A DNA stretch of 64,000 nt from Georgenia wutianyii. Lineage in GTDB: Bacteria; Actinomycetota; Actinomycetes; Actinomycetales; Actinomycetaceae. Every line of letters begins with the position of its first letter. The first letter of the stretch is position 1. Under the pieces are notes generated by a model. That model made no database searches. It worked only from the letters and a program-made list of their open reading frames with translations, and was not told where the DNA came from. Shown in pieces: positions 34,728 through 45,613 of the stretch. The stretch spans positions 1,736,001 to 1,800,000 of the forward strand of contig NZ_CP040899.1 in the NCBI RefSeq assembly GCF_006349365.1, read 5' to 3'. Both the position numbers and the translations under genes were made by a program.

Positions 34728-36475
34728 GCCCCGTCGACGCGGTCGTCACCTGGGCCGGCGACGAGGGCGCCGCCGTCGTCGAGGTGAGCGCCACGGGCGA
34801 CGCGGCAAAGGCCGTCCACGCCGTCGTGCCCGACCTGCTCGCCGACCGCGTCGCCTCCCGGGTCACCGCCCAGGACACGACCGTGTGGGGCGAGGAGCTC
34901 GCCGAGCACGTCGCGGACCGGCTGGGCTGGACCGACCTGCACCAGACCTCCCGGGGACTCGTCGATCGGCTGGCCACGCTGCGCGCCGAGCTGCGTGCGG
35001 AGGGACTGGACCGGGTCGTCCTCGCCGGGATGGGGGGCTCCTCGCTCGCCGCCGAGGTCATCGCCGGCACGCTCGGCGTCCCGCTCACCGTCCTCGACTC
35101 GACGGCGCCCGCCGCCGTCGAACGTGCCCTCGGCGGCGACCTGCGCCACACGGTCCTCGTCGTGTCCTCGCGCTCGGGCACGACCGTGGAGACCGACTCG
35201 CACCGTCGCGCGTTCGTCGCGGCCCTGCGGGCCGAGGGGCTGGATCCCGGTCCCCACGTCGTCGTCGTCACCAAGCCGGGCTCCCCGCTCGAGGAGCTCG
35301 CCCGCACCGAGGGCTACCGCGAGGTGTTCGCCGCCGACCCGCGGGTCGGCGGGCGATACTCCGCCCTGTCCGCCTACGGGCTCGTGCCCAGCGCCCTGGC
35401 CGGCGTCGACGTCGGCCGGCTGCTCGACGAGGCGGCCGAGGTCGCGCCCTTCCTCGCCGAGGACACCGAGGCCAACCCCGCCCTCGTCCTCGCCGCCGCG
35501 CTCGTCGGCACCCGCCCGCTGCGCGGGACCGTCGCCCTCGTCGACGCCGGCAGCGGCCTGTACCACTTCGGTGACTGGGCCGAGGAGCTGCTCGCCGAGT
35601 CGCTCGGCAAGGACGGCCACGGGCTCGTCCCTGTCGTCGTCGACGCGACCGCGCCCGAGGCCACCGACCACGCCCCCGGCACGCTCCCCGTGCTCCTGAA
35701 CCCGCTCCTCGACGACGACGACGCCGCGACCGCCGTCGAGGAGGTCGCCGACCCGTCGGTGCCCACCCGGCACGTCGCCGTCAGCGGCGAGTTCGAGACC
35801 GGCGCCCCGGTCGCGCCCACCGAGGTCACCGTCGCAGGCTCCCTCGGCGGGATGTTCCTCCTGTGGCAGTACGCCGTGTCGATCGCCGGACGCGTGGTCG
35901 GGGTCAACCCCTTCGACCAGCCGGACGTCGAGTCCACCAAGGCGGCCACCCGGGAGTTCCTCGGCGGCATGCCCTCCCTCGAGCCGCCCGCGTTCACCGA
36001 CTCCGGCGTCGAGGTCCGGGCCACGCGCGCGCTGCTCGACGGCGCCCGGACCGTGCCCGACGCCGTCACCGCCCTGCTCGAGCGGCTCGACCCCGAGCAC
36101 GGCTACCTCGCCGTCCTCGCCTACCTCGACCGGGAGGGGCGCGCCGCCGAGATGCTGCGCGGCGTGCGCGACCTCCTGGCCCGGCGCACCGGGCGCCCGG
36201 TCACCTTCGGCTGGGGCCCGCGTTACCTGCACTCCACGGGCCAGCTGCACAAGGGCGGCCCGCCCCACGGCGTCTTCCTCATGGTCACCGGCGGACCGGC
36301 CTCCCACCTGGCCGTCCCGGGCCGTGACTTCGACTTCGCCGAGCTCGTCACCGCCCAGGCCGACGCCGATGCGCGGGTGCTCACCGGCCTCGGACGGCCG
36401 GTCCTGCGCCTGCGCGTGGACACCCCGGACGCTCTCGCCTGGCTCACCGGTAGTGTGTCGCGCCGTACCCCCTGA
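34724..36475 (+). CDS. pgi: Glucose-6-phosphate isomerase (long actinobacterial type)
   Basis: A 583-residue protein from GTG 34724 overlapping the tal stop. It has two SIS-type sugar-isomerase lobes: [17 protein letters not shown] and [16 protein letters not shown], where SRSGTT is the phosphate-binding loop. The later region has [16 protein letters not shown] and [14 protein letters not shown], the Pgi C-terminal motif. The protein differs from canonical Pgi and resembles the Pgi half of the fused transaldolase/Pgi proteins of other bacteria. It connects glycolysis and the pentose phosphate pathway. Confidence 0.88.
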   Translation: MSPVDAVVTWAGDEGAAVVEVSATGDAAKAVHAVVPDLLADRVASRVTAQDTTVWGEELAEHVADRLGWTDLHQTSRGLVDRLATLRAELRAEGLDRVVLAGMGGSSLAAEVIAGTLGVPLTVLDSTAPAAVERALGGDLRHTVLVVSSRSGTTVETDSHRRAFVAALRAEGLDPGPHVVVVTKPGSPLEELARTEGYREVFAADPRVGGRYSALSAYGLVPSALAGVDVGRLLDEAAEVAPFLAEDTEANPALVLAAALVGTRPLRGTVALVDAGSGLYHFGDWAEELLAESLGKDGHGLVPVVVDATAPEATDHAPGTLPVLLNPLLDDDDAATAVEEVADPSVPTRHVAVSGEFETGAPVAPTEVTVAGSLGGMFLLWQYAVSIAGRVVGVNPFDQPDVESTKAATREFLGGMPSLEPPAFTDSGVEVRATRALLDGARTVPDAVTALLERLDPEHGYLAVLAYLDREGRAAEMLRGVRDLLARRTGRPVTFGWGPRYLHSTGQLHKGGPPHGVFLMVTGGPASHLAVPGRDFDFAELVTAQADADARVLTGLGRPVLRLRVDTPDALAWLTGSVSRRTP

Positions 36476-36493
36476 CAGGGCCGTGAGGAGACC

Positions 36494-38032
36494 ATGAGCA
36501 CCGCACCGACCCCGCCCGGCAACCGCCTGCGCGATCCCCGAGACCGCCGTCTACCGCGCATCGCCGGGCCGGCCGGCCTGGTGATCTTCGGTGTGACCGG
36601 GGATCTGGCCAAGCGCAAGCTGCTGCCGGCCATCTACGACCTCGCGAACCGCGGGCTGCTCCCGCCGTCCTTCGCCCTCACCGGGTTCGCCCGGCGCGAC
36701 TGGTCGACCGAGGACTTCGCCCAGATCGTCCACGACGCCGTGAGCGAGCACGCCCGCACGGAGTTCTCCGAGCGCACGTGGGAGCAGCTCGCCTCGGGCT
36801 TCCGCTTCGTCCAGGGCGAGTTCGACGACGACGCCGCCTTCGACGAGCTGGCCCGGACGGTCGCCGCGCTCGACGCAGAGCGGGGCACCGGCGGCAACCA
36901 CGCCTTCTACCTCTCCGTGCCGCCGCGGTCCTTCCCGCTCGTGCTCAACCAGCTCAAGCGCTCCGGGCTGTCCCAGCCGAGCGCCGACACCTGGCGCCGC
37001 GTGGTCATCGAGAAGCCCTTCGGCCACAACCTCGAGTCCGCCCGCGAGCTCGACGCCGTCGTCTCCGAGGTCTTCCCGGAGGACTCCGTCTTCCGCATCG
37101 ACCACTACCTGGGCAAGGAGACGGTCCAGAACATCCTCGCGATGCGGTTCGCCAACCAGCTCTTCGAGCCGGTGTGGAACAACCACTACGTCGACCACGT
37201 GCAGATCACGATGGCCGAGGACATCGGCATCGGCAGCCGCGCCGGGTACTACGACGGCATCGGCGCGGCCCGCGACGTCATCCAGAACCACCTCCTGCAG
37301 CTCCTCGCGCTCACCGCGATGGAGGAGCCCTTCTCCTTCGACGCCAACTCCCTGCGCCGCGAGAAGGAGAAGGTGCTCTCCGCCGTCCGGCTCGGGGACG
37401 ACCTCGCGACCTCCACCGCCCGCGGGCAGTACGCCGCGGGGTGGCAGGGCGGGGAGCACGTGCGCGGCTACCTGGAGGAGAACGGCATCGGGTCGGACTC
37501 CATCACCGAGACCTACGCGGCCATGCGCCTGGAGGTCGACTCCCGACGCTGGGCGGGCGTCCCGTTCTACCTCCGCGCCGGCAAGCGGCTCGGACGACGC
37601 GTCACCGAGATCGCCGTCGTCTTCAAGCGGGCCCCGCACCTGCCCTTCGACCTCGGCGACTCCGGGGCGCTGGGCCAGAACGCGATCGTCTTCCGCGTCC
37701 AGCCGGACGAGGGCGTGACCATCCGGTTCGGGGCCAAGGTGCCGGGCACGGCGATGGAGGTGCGCGACGTGTCGATGGACTTCGGCTACGGCAACGCCTT
37801 CACCGAGAACTCCCCCGAGGCCTACGAGCGCCTCATCCTCGACGTCCTCCTCGGCGACCCGCCGCTCTTCCCCCACCAGCGCGAGGTCGAGCTCTCCTGG
37901 CAGATCCTCGACCCGATCACCGAGTACTGGGAGTCCGCCGGGCAGCCGGAGGCGTACGCGCCCGGCTCATGGGGCCCCGCCGGTTCCGACGAGATGCTGG
38001 CCCGCGACGGTCGTCGCTGGCGGATGCCGTAG
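36494..38032 (+). CDS. zwf: Glucose-6-phosphate 1-dehydrogenase
   Basis: A 512-residue enzyme with the NADP-binding N-terminus VIFGVTGDLAKRKLLPAIYD and the active-site motif RIDHYLGKETVQN, which carries the catalytic histidine. EKPFGHNLESAREL contains the conserved substrate-binding lysine. It catalyses the first step of the oxidative pentose phosphate pathway. The ATG has GAGGAG six bases upstream. The next gene encodes its activator OpcA 12 bp downstream. Confidence 0.97.
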   Translation: MSTAPTPPGNRLRDPRDRRLPRIAGPAGLVIFGVTGDLAKRKLLPAIYDLANRGLLPPSFALTGFARRDWSTEDFAQIVHDAVSEHARTEFSERTWEQLASGFRFVQGEFDDDAAFDELARTVAALDAERGTGGNHAFYLSVPPRSFPLVLNQLKRSGLSQPSADTWRRVVIEKPFGHNLESARELDAVVSEVFPEDSVFRIDHYLGKETVQNILAMRFANQLFEPVWNNHYVDHVQITMAEDIGIGSRAGYYDGIGAARDVIQNHLLQLLALTAMEEPFSFDANSLRREKEKVLSAVRLGDDLATSTARGQYAAGWQGGEHVRGYLEENGIGSDSITETYAAMRLEVDSRRWAGVPFYLRAGKRLGRRVTEIAVVFKRAPHLPFDLGDSGALGQNAIVFRVQPDEGVTIRFGAKVPGTAMEVRDVSMDFGYGNAFTENSPEAYERLILDVLLGDPPLFPHQREVELSWQILDPITEYWESAGQPEAYAPGSWGPAGSDEMLARDGRRWRMP

Positions 38033-38044
38033 GGAGACGACGAC

Positions 38045-38977
38045 ATGATCACCACGATGCGCGCCACCACCGCCGCGGCCGTGAGCGCCCGGCTGTCCGC
38101 GATGCGCCGCTCCAGCGGAGCCCACACCTTCACCCGGGTGCTCACCCTCATCATCGTCGCCGACGACCTCGACGGCGCCGAGCGCGGGATCAAGGCAGCC
38201 AACGGCGCCTCCCGTGAGCACCCGTGCCGGATCATCGCCGTCGTCGCCGGCTCCGGGGACCGCCCGGCGACCATCGACGCGCAGATCCGGGTCGGCGGGG
38301 ACGCCGGCCTCAGCGAGGTCGTCATCCTCCAGCCGAGCGGCGAGCCGGCCGGCGCGATCGACACGCTCGTCATGCCGCTGCTCCTGCCCGACGCCCCGAT
38401 CGTCGTGTGGTGGACCGGCCAGCCGCCCGCCGAGCCGAGCAAGGACCCGCTCGGGGCGATGGCCCAGCGGCGGATCACCGACGTCACCGCCTGCACCGAC
38501 CCGCTCGCCACGCTGCGCTCCCTCGCCCCCGGCTACGCGCCGGGCGACACGGACCTCGCCTGGGCACGCGTCACGCTGTGGCGCGGCCTGCTCGCCGCGA
38601 CCCTCGACGAGCCGCCGCACGAGCCGATCACCGGGGTGCGCGTCGTCGGGGCCCACCGCCGCCCCTCGGTGTACATCCTCGCCGCGTGGCTCGCCGAGTC
38701 GCTCGGCGTGCCGGTGGAGATCGGCATCGAGGAGTCCAGTGCCGTCACCCGCGTCGAGCTCGACCGCGACCGCGGGCCGATCACACTGAGCCGTCGTCCC
38801 GGCGGCAACGTCGCCGTCCTCACCCGTCCCGGGCGCATCGACCAGCGCATCAACCTGCCCGAGCGCACGCTGGCCGACTGCCTCACCGAGGAGCTGCGCC
38901 GGCTCGACGCCGACGAGACCTACGGCCGTGTCCTCACCCAGGGCCTGGCCCTCGTCCAGGAGGCGGAGCAGCAGTGA
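38045..38977 (+). CDS. opcA: OpcA, glucose-6-phosphate dehydrogenase assembly protein
   Basis: A 310-residue protein of the OpcA family, with the N-terminal segment RVLTLIIVADDLDGAERGIK, the central PLLLPDAPIVVWWTGQPP and the C-terminal RKP-free repeat-like helices typical of actinobacterial members. OpcA binds and activates Zwf, in cyanobacteria by redox control. Its place between zwf and pgl is conserved across actinobacteria. The stop overlaps the GTG of pgl. Confidence 0.94.
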   Translation: MITTMRATTAAAVSARLSAMRRSSGAHTFTRVLTLIIVADDLDGAERGIKAANGASREHPCRIIAVVAGSGDRPATIDAQIRVGGDAGLSEVVILQPSGEPAGAIDTLVMPLLLPDAPIVVWWTGQPPAEPSKDPLGAMAQRRITDVTACTDPLATLRSLAPGYAPGDTDLAWARVTLWRGLLAATLDEPPHEPITGVRVVGAHRRPSVYILAAWLAESLGVPVEIGIEESSAVTRVELDRDRGPITLSRRPGGNVAVLTRPGRIDQRINLPERTLADCLTEELRRLDADETYGRVLTQGLALVQEAEQQ

Positions 38978-39762
38978 CGGCCACCGACCACACGCACGTC
39001 GTCGTCCACCCGGACGCCGACCTCCTCGCCCGTGCGACCGCGTCACGGTTCCTCCTCGCGCTGATCGACGCGCAGTCGGTGACGAGCCCGGTGCACGTCG
39101 CCCTCACGGGCGGCAGCATCCTCGTCGACACGCTGCGTGCGGTCGCCGCCGACCCGCTGCGCGACGCGGTGGACTGGACCTCGGTGCACGTGTGGTGGGG
39201 CGACGAACGGTTCGCGCCGCAGGGCCACCCCGACCGCAACGACGGCGACGCCCATGCCGCCCTGTTCTCCGCGGTCCCGCTGCCGCCCGAGAACATCCAC
39301 GCCGTCCCCGGTCCCGACCGGGTGGCCGACGTCGCCGCGGCCGCACGGGCCTACAGCGAGGAGCTGGAGCGCTACGCCCCGGAGGGGGCGCGGGTGCCCG
39401 AGCTCGCCGTCGTCCTCCTCGGGATGGGGCCGGACGGCCACGTCGCCTCCCTGTTCCCGGGCCGCCCGAGCCTCGACGTCGACGCGCTGGGCGCGCTGGC
39501 GGAGACGGACTCCCCCAAGCCGCCGCCCGAGCGCGTGAGCCTCACCCTGCCGACACTGTGCTCGGCCGACCAGGTGTGGCTCGTCGTGTCCGGCGAGGGC
39601 AAGGCGCCCGCCGTGGCCGCCGCGCTGGCCGGCACGTCGCTCCCGGAGTCCCAGGGAGGCACTGACGACGGCTCGAGCGTCCCCGCCGGCCGCGTCCACG
39701 CCCGCGGCCGCACCCTCTGGCTCCTCGACCTCCCGGCGACCACAGCCCTCCCCACCGCCTGA
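38974..39762 (+). CDS. pgl: 6-phosphogluconolactonase
   Basis: A 262-residue protein from GTG 38974, four bases into the opcA stop. The family motifs are VALTGGSILVDTLRAV, VHVWWGDERFAP and LLGMGPDGHVASLFPG, with the catalytic histidine in GHVASLFPG. It hydrolyses 6-phosphogluconolactone, the product of Zwf. It ends the operon; 15 bp after its stop the first 18-bp repeat array begins, and no conventional terminator is seen. Confidence 0.95.
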   Translation: MTATDHTHVVVHPDADLLARATASRFLLALIDAQSVTSPVHVALTGGSILVDTLRAVAADPLRDAVDWTSVHVWWGDERFAPQGHPDRNDGDAHAALFSAVPLPPENIHAVPGPDRVADVAAAARAYSEELERYAPEGARVPELAVVLLGMGPDGHVASLFPGRPSLDVDALGALAETDSPKPPPERVSLTLPTLCSADQVWLVVSGEGKAPAVAAALAGTSLPESQGGTDDGSSVPAGRVHARGRTLWLLDLPATTALPTA

Positions 39763-39776
39763 CTCTCCCTCCCCGC

Positions 39777-39920
39777 CGACAGCCGACTTCCGCCCGACAG
39801 CCGAGTTCCGCCCGACAGCGGGATTGCGCGCGACAGCCGACTTCCGCGCGACAGCGGGATTCCGCGCGACAGCGGACTTCCGCCCGACAGCGGGATTGCG
39901 CGCGACAGCGGACTTCCGCA
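39777..39920 (-). repeat. 18-bp tandem array, 8 units (locus A, left arm)
   Basis: Eight exact 18-bp units without spacers, 144 bp in total. On the plus strand the unit is CGACAGCCGACTTCCGCC with variants CGACAGCGGGATTGCGCG and CGACAGCGGACTTCCGCC. CGACAGC is unchanged in all eight. It lies just after pgl. The array reads open in several frames on both strands because 18 is a multiple of three, but no start, ribosome-binding site or conserved product supports translation. The right arm at 40032-40319 has the reverse-complement orientation. Confidence 0.95.
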
Positions 39921-40031
39921 CAGACTCCGACGTGTGCAGTGTCCGCTGCTAGGACTGAACGAGAAGTCGCCGCCACTATCTGCGAGACCAATGCAGATCC
40001 TGGGCATCAAGCGGCACAAGCGGCATCCCAG

Positions 40032-40319
40032 CCGGTAACTCCGCTTTCGCGAGAAACTCGGCCGTCGCGAGGAAGTCGGCTCTCGCGCACAAGTCGACTG
40101 TCGGGAGAAAGTCAGCTGTCGCGAGGAAGTCGGCTCTCGCGCACAAGTCGACTGTCGGGAGAAAGTCAGCTGTCGCGAGGAAGTCGGCTCTCGCGCACAA
40201 GTCGACTGTCGGGAGAAACTCGGCTGTCGCGAGGAAGTCGGCTCTCGCGCACAATCCCGCTGTCGGGAGAAACTCGGCTGTCGCGAGGAAGTCGGCTCTC
40301 GCGCACAAGTCGGCTGTCG
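40032..40319 (+). repeat. 18-bp tandem array, 16 units (locus A, right arm)
   Basis: Sixteen 18-bp units, 288 bp, the first degenerate. Types alternate in threes (CGAGGAAGTCGGCTCTCG, CGCACAAGTCGACTGTCG, GGAGAAAGTCAGCTGTCG), giving a higher-order 54-bp period that shows expansion by three-unit steps. The unit is the reverse complement of the left arm unit. The rare variant CGCACAATCCCGCTGTCG at 40248-40265 matches, in reverse complement, the left-arm variant at 17 of 18 bases. The 111-bp core between the arms (39921-40031) contains no gene or recognisable motif. Confidence 0.95.
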
Positions 40320-40426
40320 GCGGAGCTGGGGCGCGCGCGGGGTGGGCACTGGCCGGCAGCGGCGTTGCTGGCCGGGCAGGTGCTGCTGCGGGCGCGGGGT
40401 GGTTCCGCGCCCGCGGGCGTCGTGCT

Positions 40427-40792
40427 CTAGCGGTCGCGGGTGGAGACGCCGCTGCGGCGGGCGCGGAGGGCGGTGAGCGCCTCCTCCAGCAGGGCCTCGC
40501 CGTCGGCGTCGGTGCGCCGCTCCTTCACGTAGGCCAGGTGGGTCTTGTAGGGCTCGTTCTTCGGCGCCTCGGGCGGCGCCTCACGGTCCTGCCCGGCGGG
40601 CAGCCCGCAGCGCGGGCAGTCCCAGGTCTCCGGGATGACGATCTCCGGCTCCTTGGCGAAGCTCGGACGCGTCTCGTGCGCGTTCGCGCACCAGTAGGAC
40701 ACCCGGACCCGCGGCGCCGCCTCACCGCGCTCCGTCTCGCCCATGGGCCCTGCCCCGACCCGCGAGCCGCGGATCGCGCTACCTCCAGCCAT
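40427..40792 (-). CDS. rbpA: RNA polymerase-binding protein RbpA
   Basis: A 121-residue protein matching the actinobacterial RbpA pattern. The N-terminal tail has AIRGSRVGAGPMGETERGEAA (the sigma/promoter-contacting stretch has SRVG), followed by the core domain CANAHETRPSFAKEPEIVIP, a CPRCG zinc-ribbon-like pair, and the sigma-interaction helix EALLEEALTALRARR. RbpA stabilises the open complex of housekeeping RNA polymerase and is unique to actinobacteria. It is next to secG and is convergent with pgl across the repeat locus. Confidence 0.93.
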   Translation of the reverse strand: MAGGSAIRGSRVGAGPMGETERGEAAPRVRVSYWCANAHETRPSFAKEPEIVIPETWDCPRCGLPAGQDREAPPEAPKNEPYKTHLAYVKERRTDADGEALLEEALTALRARRSGVSTRDR

Positions 40793-40807
40793 GTCCCTCT
40801 CCCCCGC

Positions 40808-41050
40808 TCAGACGAACCGCTGCATCAGGCCGAGCAGCACGATGACCGTCGCCCAGATGACCGAGATGCCGATGGTGATGCGGTTGAGGTTCCGCTCAGC
40901 CACACCCGAGGAGCCGATCGAGGAGCTGATGCCACCACCGAACATGTCCGACAGGCCACCGCCCTTCCCCTTGTGCATGAGAATGGACAGGATGAGGAAG
41001 ATGCTGGTGAGAACCAGCACCACCTGCAGGGCGATCCGGAGTGCATCCAC
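40808..41050 (-). CDS. secG: Preprotein translocase subunit SecG
   Basis: An 80-residue membrane protein from GTG 41050, preceded by AAAGGAG at ten bases; a longer ATG start at 41098 would add an unlikely basic extension. Two helices (LRIALQVVLVLTSIFLILSI and ITIGISVIWATVIVLLGLM) flank the conserved cytosolic loop HKGKGGGLSDMFGGG, the SecG signature. SecG aids SecYE during protein export. The position after tpiA is conserved in many Gram-positives. Confidence 0.95.
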   Translation of the reverse strand: MDALRIALQVVLVLTSIFLILSILMHKGKGGGLSDMFGGGISSSIGSSGVAERNLNRITIGISVIWATVIVLLGLMQRFV

Positions 41051-41158
41051 GAGCCTGCGGCTCCTTTCGAAGGTCGGGCGGGCGCGGCTCAGCCGCAACC
41101 CGTCAAGGATAGGTGATCCGGGCGACGTCCGGGACCACCTTCCGCCCGGGACACGCCA

Positions 41159-41188
41159 GGTCCCCGGCCGGTGACCCGGCCGGGGACC
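41159..41188 (-). terminator. Hairpin terminator of the gap-pgk-tpiA operon
   Basis: A perfect 13-bp stem (GGTCCCCGGCCGG, loop of four bases) begins 14 bp beyond the tpiA stop. There is no U-tract, typical of intrinsic terminators in high-GC actinobacteria. It separates the glycolytic operon from secG. Confidence 0.75.
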
Positions 41189-41202
41189 ATGTCGGTGTCT
41201 CG

Positions 41203-41988
41203 TCAGGCGTGCTGCTGGTAGCGCGCGATCGCCGCGAACTCCTCGGCCTGGAGGCTCGCGCCGCCCACGAGGGCGCCGTCGACGTCCTCCTTGGCCATGA
41301 TCGAGGCGACGTTCCCGGACTTCACAGAGCCGCCGTACAGGACGCGCACGGTGTCGGCGACGTCCTGGTCGTACAGCTCGGCGAGACGGGTGCGGATCGC
41401 GCCGCAGACCTCCTGCGCGTCCTCCGGGGTCGCGACCTCACCGGTCCCGATCGCCCAGACGGGCTCGTAGGCGATGACGGTCTTCTTCGCGGCGTCGGCG
41501 TCGAGGCCGGCGTACGCGCCGTCGACCTGCGCCAGGGTGTAGGAGACCTGGTCGCCCGCCTTGCGGACGTCCAGCCCCTCCCCGACGCAGATGATCGGGG
41601 TGATGCCGTGGCCGAGTGCCGCCTTCGCCTTGGCGCCGACGAGGGCGTCGTCCTCGGCGTGGTACTGCCGGCGCTCGGAGTGCCCGACGACGACGTAACT
41701 CGCGCCCAGCTTGGCGAGCATCGTGCCGGAGATCTCACCGGTGTAGGCACCCTTCTCCTGGGCGGAGACGTCCTGGGCGCCGTAGCGGATCTGCAGCTTG
41801 TCGCCGTCCACGAGGGTCTGCACGGAGCGCAGGTCGGTGAACGGGGGCAGGACGACGACCTCGACGGCGTCGTAGTCGTGGCCCTTGTCCTTGAGCTCCC
41901 ACGCGAGCTTCTGCACCAGGTGCGTGGCCTCGTGGTGGTCGAGGTTCATCTTCCAGTTGCCCGCCATGAGCGGGGTGCGGTTCGCCAT
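41203..41988 (-). CDS. tpiA: Triosephosphate isomerase
   Basis: A 261-residue TIM-barrel enzyme from ATG 41988. It has the substrate lysine in AGNWKMNLD, the electrophile histidine in [13 protein letters not shown], the catalytic glutamate in [11 protein letters not shown] and the phosphate loop VLYGGSVK. It interconverts dihydroxyacetone phosphate and glyceraldehyde-3-phosphate. It follows pgk by four bases and ends the gap-pgk-tpiA unit. Confidence 0.97.
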   Translation of the reverse strand: MANRTPLMAGNWKMNLDHHEATHLVQKLAWELKDKGHDYDAVEVVVLPPFTDLRSVQTLVDGDKLQIRYGAQDVSAQEKGAYTGEISGTMLAKLGASYVVVGHSERRQYHAEDDALVGAKAKAALGHGITPIICVGEGLDVRKAGDQVSYTLAQVDGAYAGLDADAAKKTVIAYEPVWAIGTGEVATPEDAQEVCGAIRTRLAELYDQDVADTVRVLYGGSVKSGNVASIMAKEDVDGALVGGASLQAEEFAAIARYQQHA

Positions 41989-41992
41989 GAGG

Positions 41993-43183
41993 TCAGTCTC
42001 CCAGAACCGCGACGCCCGGGAGCTCCTTGCCCTCGAGGAACTCGAGGCTGGCGCCGCCACCCGTGGAGATGTGGTCGAACTTCGACTCGTCGAAGCCGAG
42101 GATGCGCACGGCAGCGGCGGAGTCGCCACCGCCGACGATCGTGAAGCCGGCCGCGTCCTGCATCGCCTGGGCGACGGCCTTGGTGCCGTTGGCGAAGGCG
42201 TCGAACTCGAAGACGCCCATCGGGCCGTTCCAGACGATGGTCCTCGCCTGGGCGATCTTGTCGGCGAACAGCTTGGCGGACTCGGGGCCGATGTCCAGGC
42301 CCATCTGGTCGGCCGGGATCGCGTCGGCCGGCACGACGGTCGCGGGGGCGTCGGCCTTGAACTCGGGTGCCACGACGATGTCGACGGGCAGGACGATCTC
42401 GACGCCGTTGGCCTCCGCGTCACGCAGGTAGCCCTTGACGGCCTCGATCTGGTCCTCCTCGAGGAGCGAGGTGCCCACCGAGTAGCCCTTGGCCGCGAGG
42501 AAGGTGAAGACCATGCCGCCACCGATGAGGAGCTCGTCGGCCTTGGTGAGCAGGTTGCCGATGACGCCGAGCTTGTCGGACACCTTCGAGCCACCGAGGA
42601 CGACGGCGTAGGGACGCTCGGGGTTGCCGGTCGCCTTGCTCAGGGAGTCGATCTCCTTGAAGACGAGCTTGCCGGCCGCGTGCGGCAGGCGCTTGGCGAC
42701 GTCGTAGACGCTGGCCTGCTTGCGGTGCACGACGCCGAAGCCGTCGGAGACGAAGGCGTCGGCGAGGGAGGCGAGCTCGTCGGCCAGGGCGCCGCGCTCG
42801 GCGTCGTCCTTGGACGTCTCGCGGGGGTCGAACCGGATGTTCTCCAGGAGCAGCACCTCGCCCTCGCCGAGGGCATCGGCCTTGGCCTTGGCGTCCTCGC
42901 CGACGGTGTCGGCGGCCAGGGTCACGGGCTTGCCGAGGAGCTCGCCCAGCCGCTGCGCGACGGGGGCGAGGGAGTACTTCGGGTCAGGGCTGCCCTTGGG
43001 GCGGCCGAGGTGAGCGGTGATGATGACCTTCGCGCCGGCGTCGAGCAGCTCGGTCAGCGTCGGCAGCGCGGCGCGGATGCGCCCGTCGTCGGTGATGGTC
43101 GTCCCGTCGAGGGGGACGTTGAAGTCGGAGCGGACGAGCACGCGCTTGCCGCGCAGGTCGCCCAAGGTGTCGATGGTCTTCAT
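41993..43183 (-). CDS. pgk: Phosphoglycerate kinase
   Basis: A 396-residue two-lobed kinase from ATG 43183, with GGAG five bases upstream; the frame is open further, but the enzyme's N-terminus ([20 protein letters not shown]) begins here. The substrate-binding motif is VRSDFNVPL, the hinge is [15 protein letters not shown] and the nucleotide loop GGGDSAAAV. It makes ATP from 1,3-bisphosphoglycerate in glycolysis. It lies between gap and tpiA. Confidence 0.97.
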   Translation of the reverse strand: MKTIDTLGDLRGKRVLVRSDFNVPLDGTTITDDGRIRAALPTLTELLDAGAKVIITAHLGRPKGSPDPKYSLAPVAQRLGELLGKPVTLAADTVGEDAKAKADALGEGEVLLLENIRFDPRETSKDDAERGALADELASLADAFVSDGFGVVHRKQASVYDVAKRLPHAAGKLVFKEIDSLSKATGNPERPYAVVLGGSKVSDKLGVIGNLLTKADELLIGGGMVFTFLAAKGYSVGTSLLEEDQIEAVKGYLRDAEANGVEIVLPVDIVVAPEFKADAPATVVPADAIPADQMGLDIGPESAKLFADKIAQARTIVWNGPMGVFEFDAFANGTKAVAQAMQDAAGFTIVGGGDSAAAVRILGFDESKFDHISTGGGASLEFLEGKELPGVAVLGD

Positions 43184-43210
43184 GGCTCTCCAGGTGCTGG
43201 GTGCGGACAG

Positions 43211-43257
43211 ACGAACGTCCGCGTGCGCCGGGCGTTCGGCGGCACGCGGACGTCCGT
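43211..43257 (-). terminator. Long hairpin between gap and pgk
   Basis: Two 16-base arms pair at 15 positions (GTCCGCGTGC with GCACGCGGAC at the core) around a 15-base loop. Lying inside the operon between gap and pgk, it may partly end transcription or set mRNA stability so that gap mRNA exceeds pgk mRNA. This is an inference from structure and place. Confidence 0.6.
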
Positions 43258-43283
43258 TCACTGCAGGGTGAGGACGGGGAGCC

Positions 43284-44510
<1,227 letters not shown>

Positions 44511-44544
44511 TCACGCGCAGGAACGGCGTGGCGCCCTGGACGTC

Positions 44545-45525
44545 TCAGAGGTCGAGCATGTCCGGGGTGAGAACGGCCTCGGTGTCGACGATCCCGAGCT
44601 CGTGGGCGCGCTTGTCGGCCATGGCGAGCAGCCGCCGGATGCGCCCGGCGATCGCGTCCTTCGTCAGCGGCGGGTCGGACAGCGCACCGAGCTCCTCGAG
44701 GCTGGCCTGCTTGTGCGCCAGGCGCAGCTGCCCGGCCTGGTAGAGGTGGTCGGGGACACCGTCGCCGAGGATCTCGAACGCGCGCTCGACGCGGGCCCCG
44801 GCGGCGACGGCCGCGCGGGCGGAGCGGCGCAGGTTCGCGTCGTCGAAGTTCGCCAGCCGGTTGGCCGTCCCACGAACCTCGCGGCGGGTACGCCGCTCCT
44901 CCCAGGTGAGGACGGCGTCGTGGGCGCCCATCCGGGCGAGCATGGCGCTGATGTCGTCGCCGTCGCGGATGACGACGCGATCGACCCCGCGGACCTCGCG
45001 GGCCTTGGCGCTGATGCCGAGCCGGCGGGCGGCGCCGACGAGCGCGAGAGCCGCCTCGGGGCCCGGGCAGGTGATCTCCAGGGCGGAGGAGCGTCCGGGC
45101 TCGGTGAGCGAGCCGCGGGCGAGGAACGCGCCGCGCCAGGCGGCGACGGACTCCCCCACCCCGGCGGAGACGACGGCGGGCGGCAGGCCGCGCACGGGGC
45201 GGCCGCGGCCGTCGAGCAGGCCGGTCTGGCGCGCGAGGGACTCCCCGTCCTTGACGACGCGGACGACGTAGCGGTTGCCGCGCTTGAGGCCACCGCCGGA
45301 GACGACGACCACGTCGCTCGTGTGGCCGTACAGCTCGGCCATGGCCTGGCGCAGCCGACGGGCCGCGACGCCGAGGTCGAGCTCGGCCTCGATGACGATC
45401 CGGCCCGAGATGATGTGGAGCCCGCCGGCGAAGCGCAGCGTCGCGGCGACCTCGGCCTTGCGTGCCGACACCTTGTCCACCTGCAGCCGGGCAAGCTCGT
45501 CCTTGACGGACGCCGTCAGCGACAT
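44545..45525 (-). CDS. whiA: Sporulation/cell-division regulator WhiA
   Basis: A 326-residue protein from ATG 45525. The N-terminal part is a LAGLIDADG-homing-endonuclease-like fold without catalytic residues ([39 protein letters not shown]). The C-terminal HTH reads [20 protein letters not shown]. It is a DNA-binding regulator of division genes in Streptomyces, and conserved in non-sporulating actinobacteria too. The rapZ-yvcK-whiA order is one of the most conserved gene clusters in Gram-positives. Confidence 0.96.
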   Translation of the reverse strand: MSLTASVKDELARLQVDKVSARKAEVAATLRFAGGLHIISGRIVIEAELDLGVAARRLRQAMAELYGHTSDVVVVSGGGLKRGNRYVVRVVKDGESLARQTGLLDGRGRPVRGLPPAVVSAGVGESVAAWRGAFLARGSLTEPGRSSALEITCPGPEAALALVGAARRLGISAKAREVRGVDRVVIRDGDDISAMLARMGAHDAVLTWEERRTRREVRGTANRLANFDDANLRRSARAAVAAGARVERAFEILGDGVPDHLYQAGQLRLAHKQASLEELGALSDPPLTKDAIAGRIRRLLAMADKRAHELGIVDTEAVLTPDMLDL

Positions 45526-45613
45526 GGCCGACTTCCTCCCACTCACTGTGCCCCCTGGTTCCTGCGCCGCGGGTCGTGGCGCACCCTGCACGATCTCACG
45601 ACCCACGGCGTGC

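Noticed and set aside
39777..40319. CRISPR array
   Set aside because: Units are 18 bp, contiguous and without unique spacers, and occur in both orientations; no cas genes are present.
39372..40349. Repeat-rich coding sequence across the locus A arrays
   Set aside because: The frame runs antisense over pgl and through both arrays with no ribosome-binding site; openness follows from the 18-bp stop-free unit.
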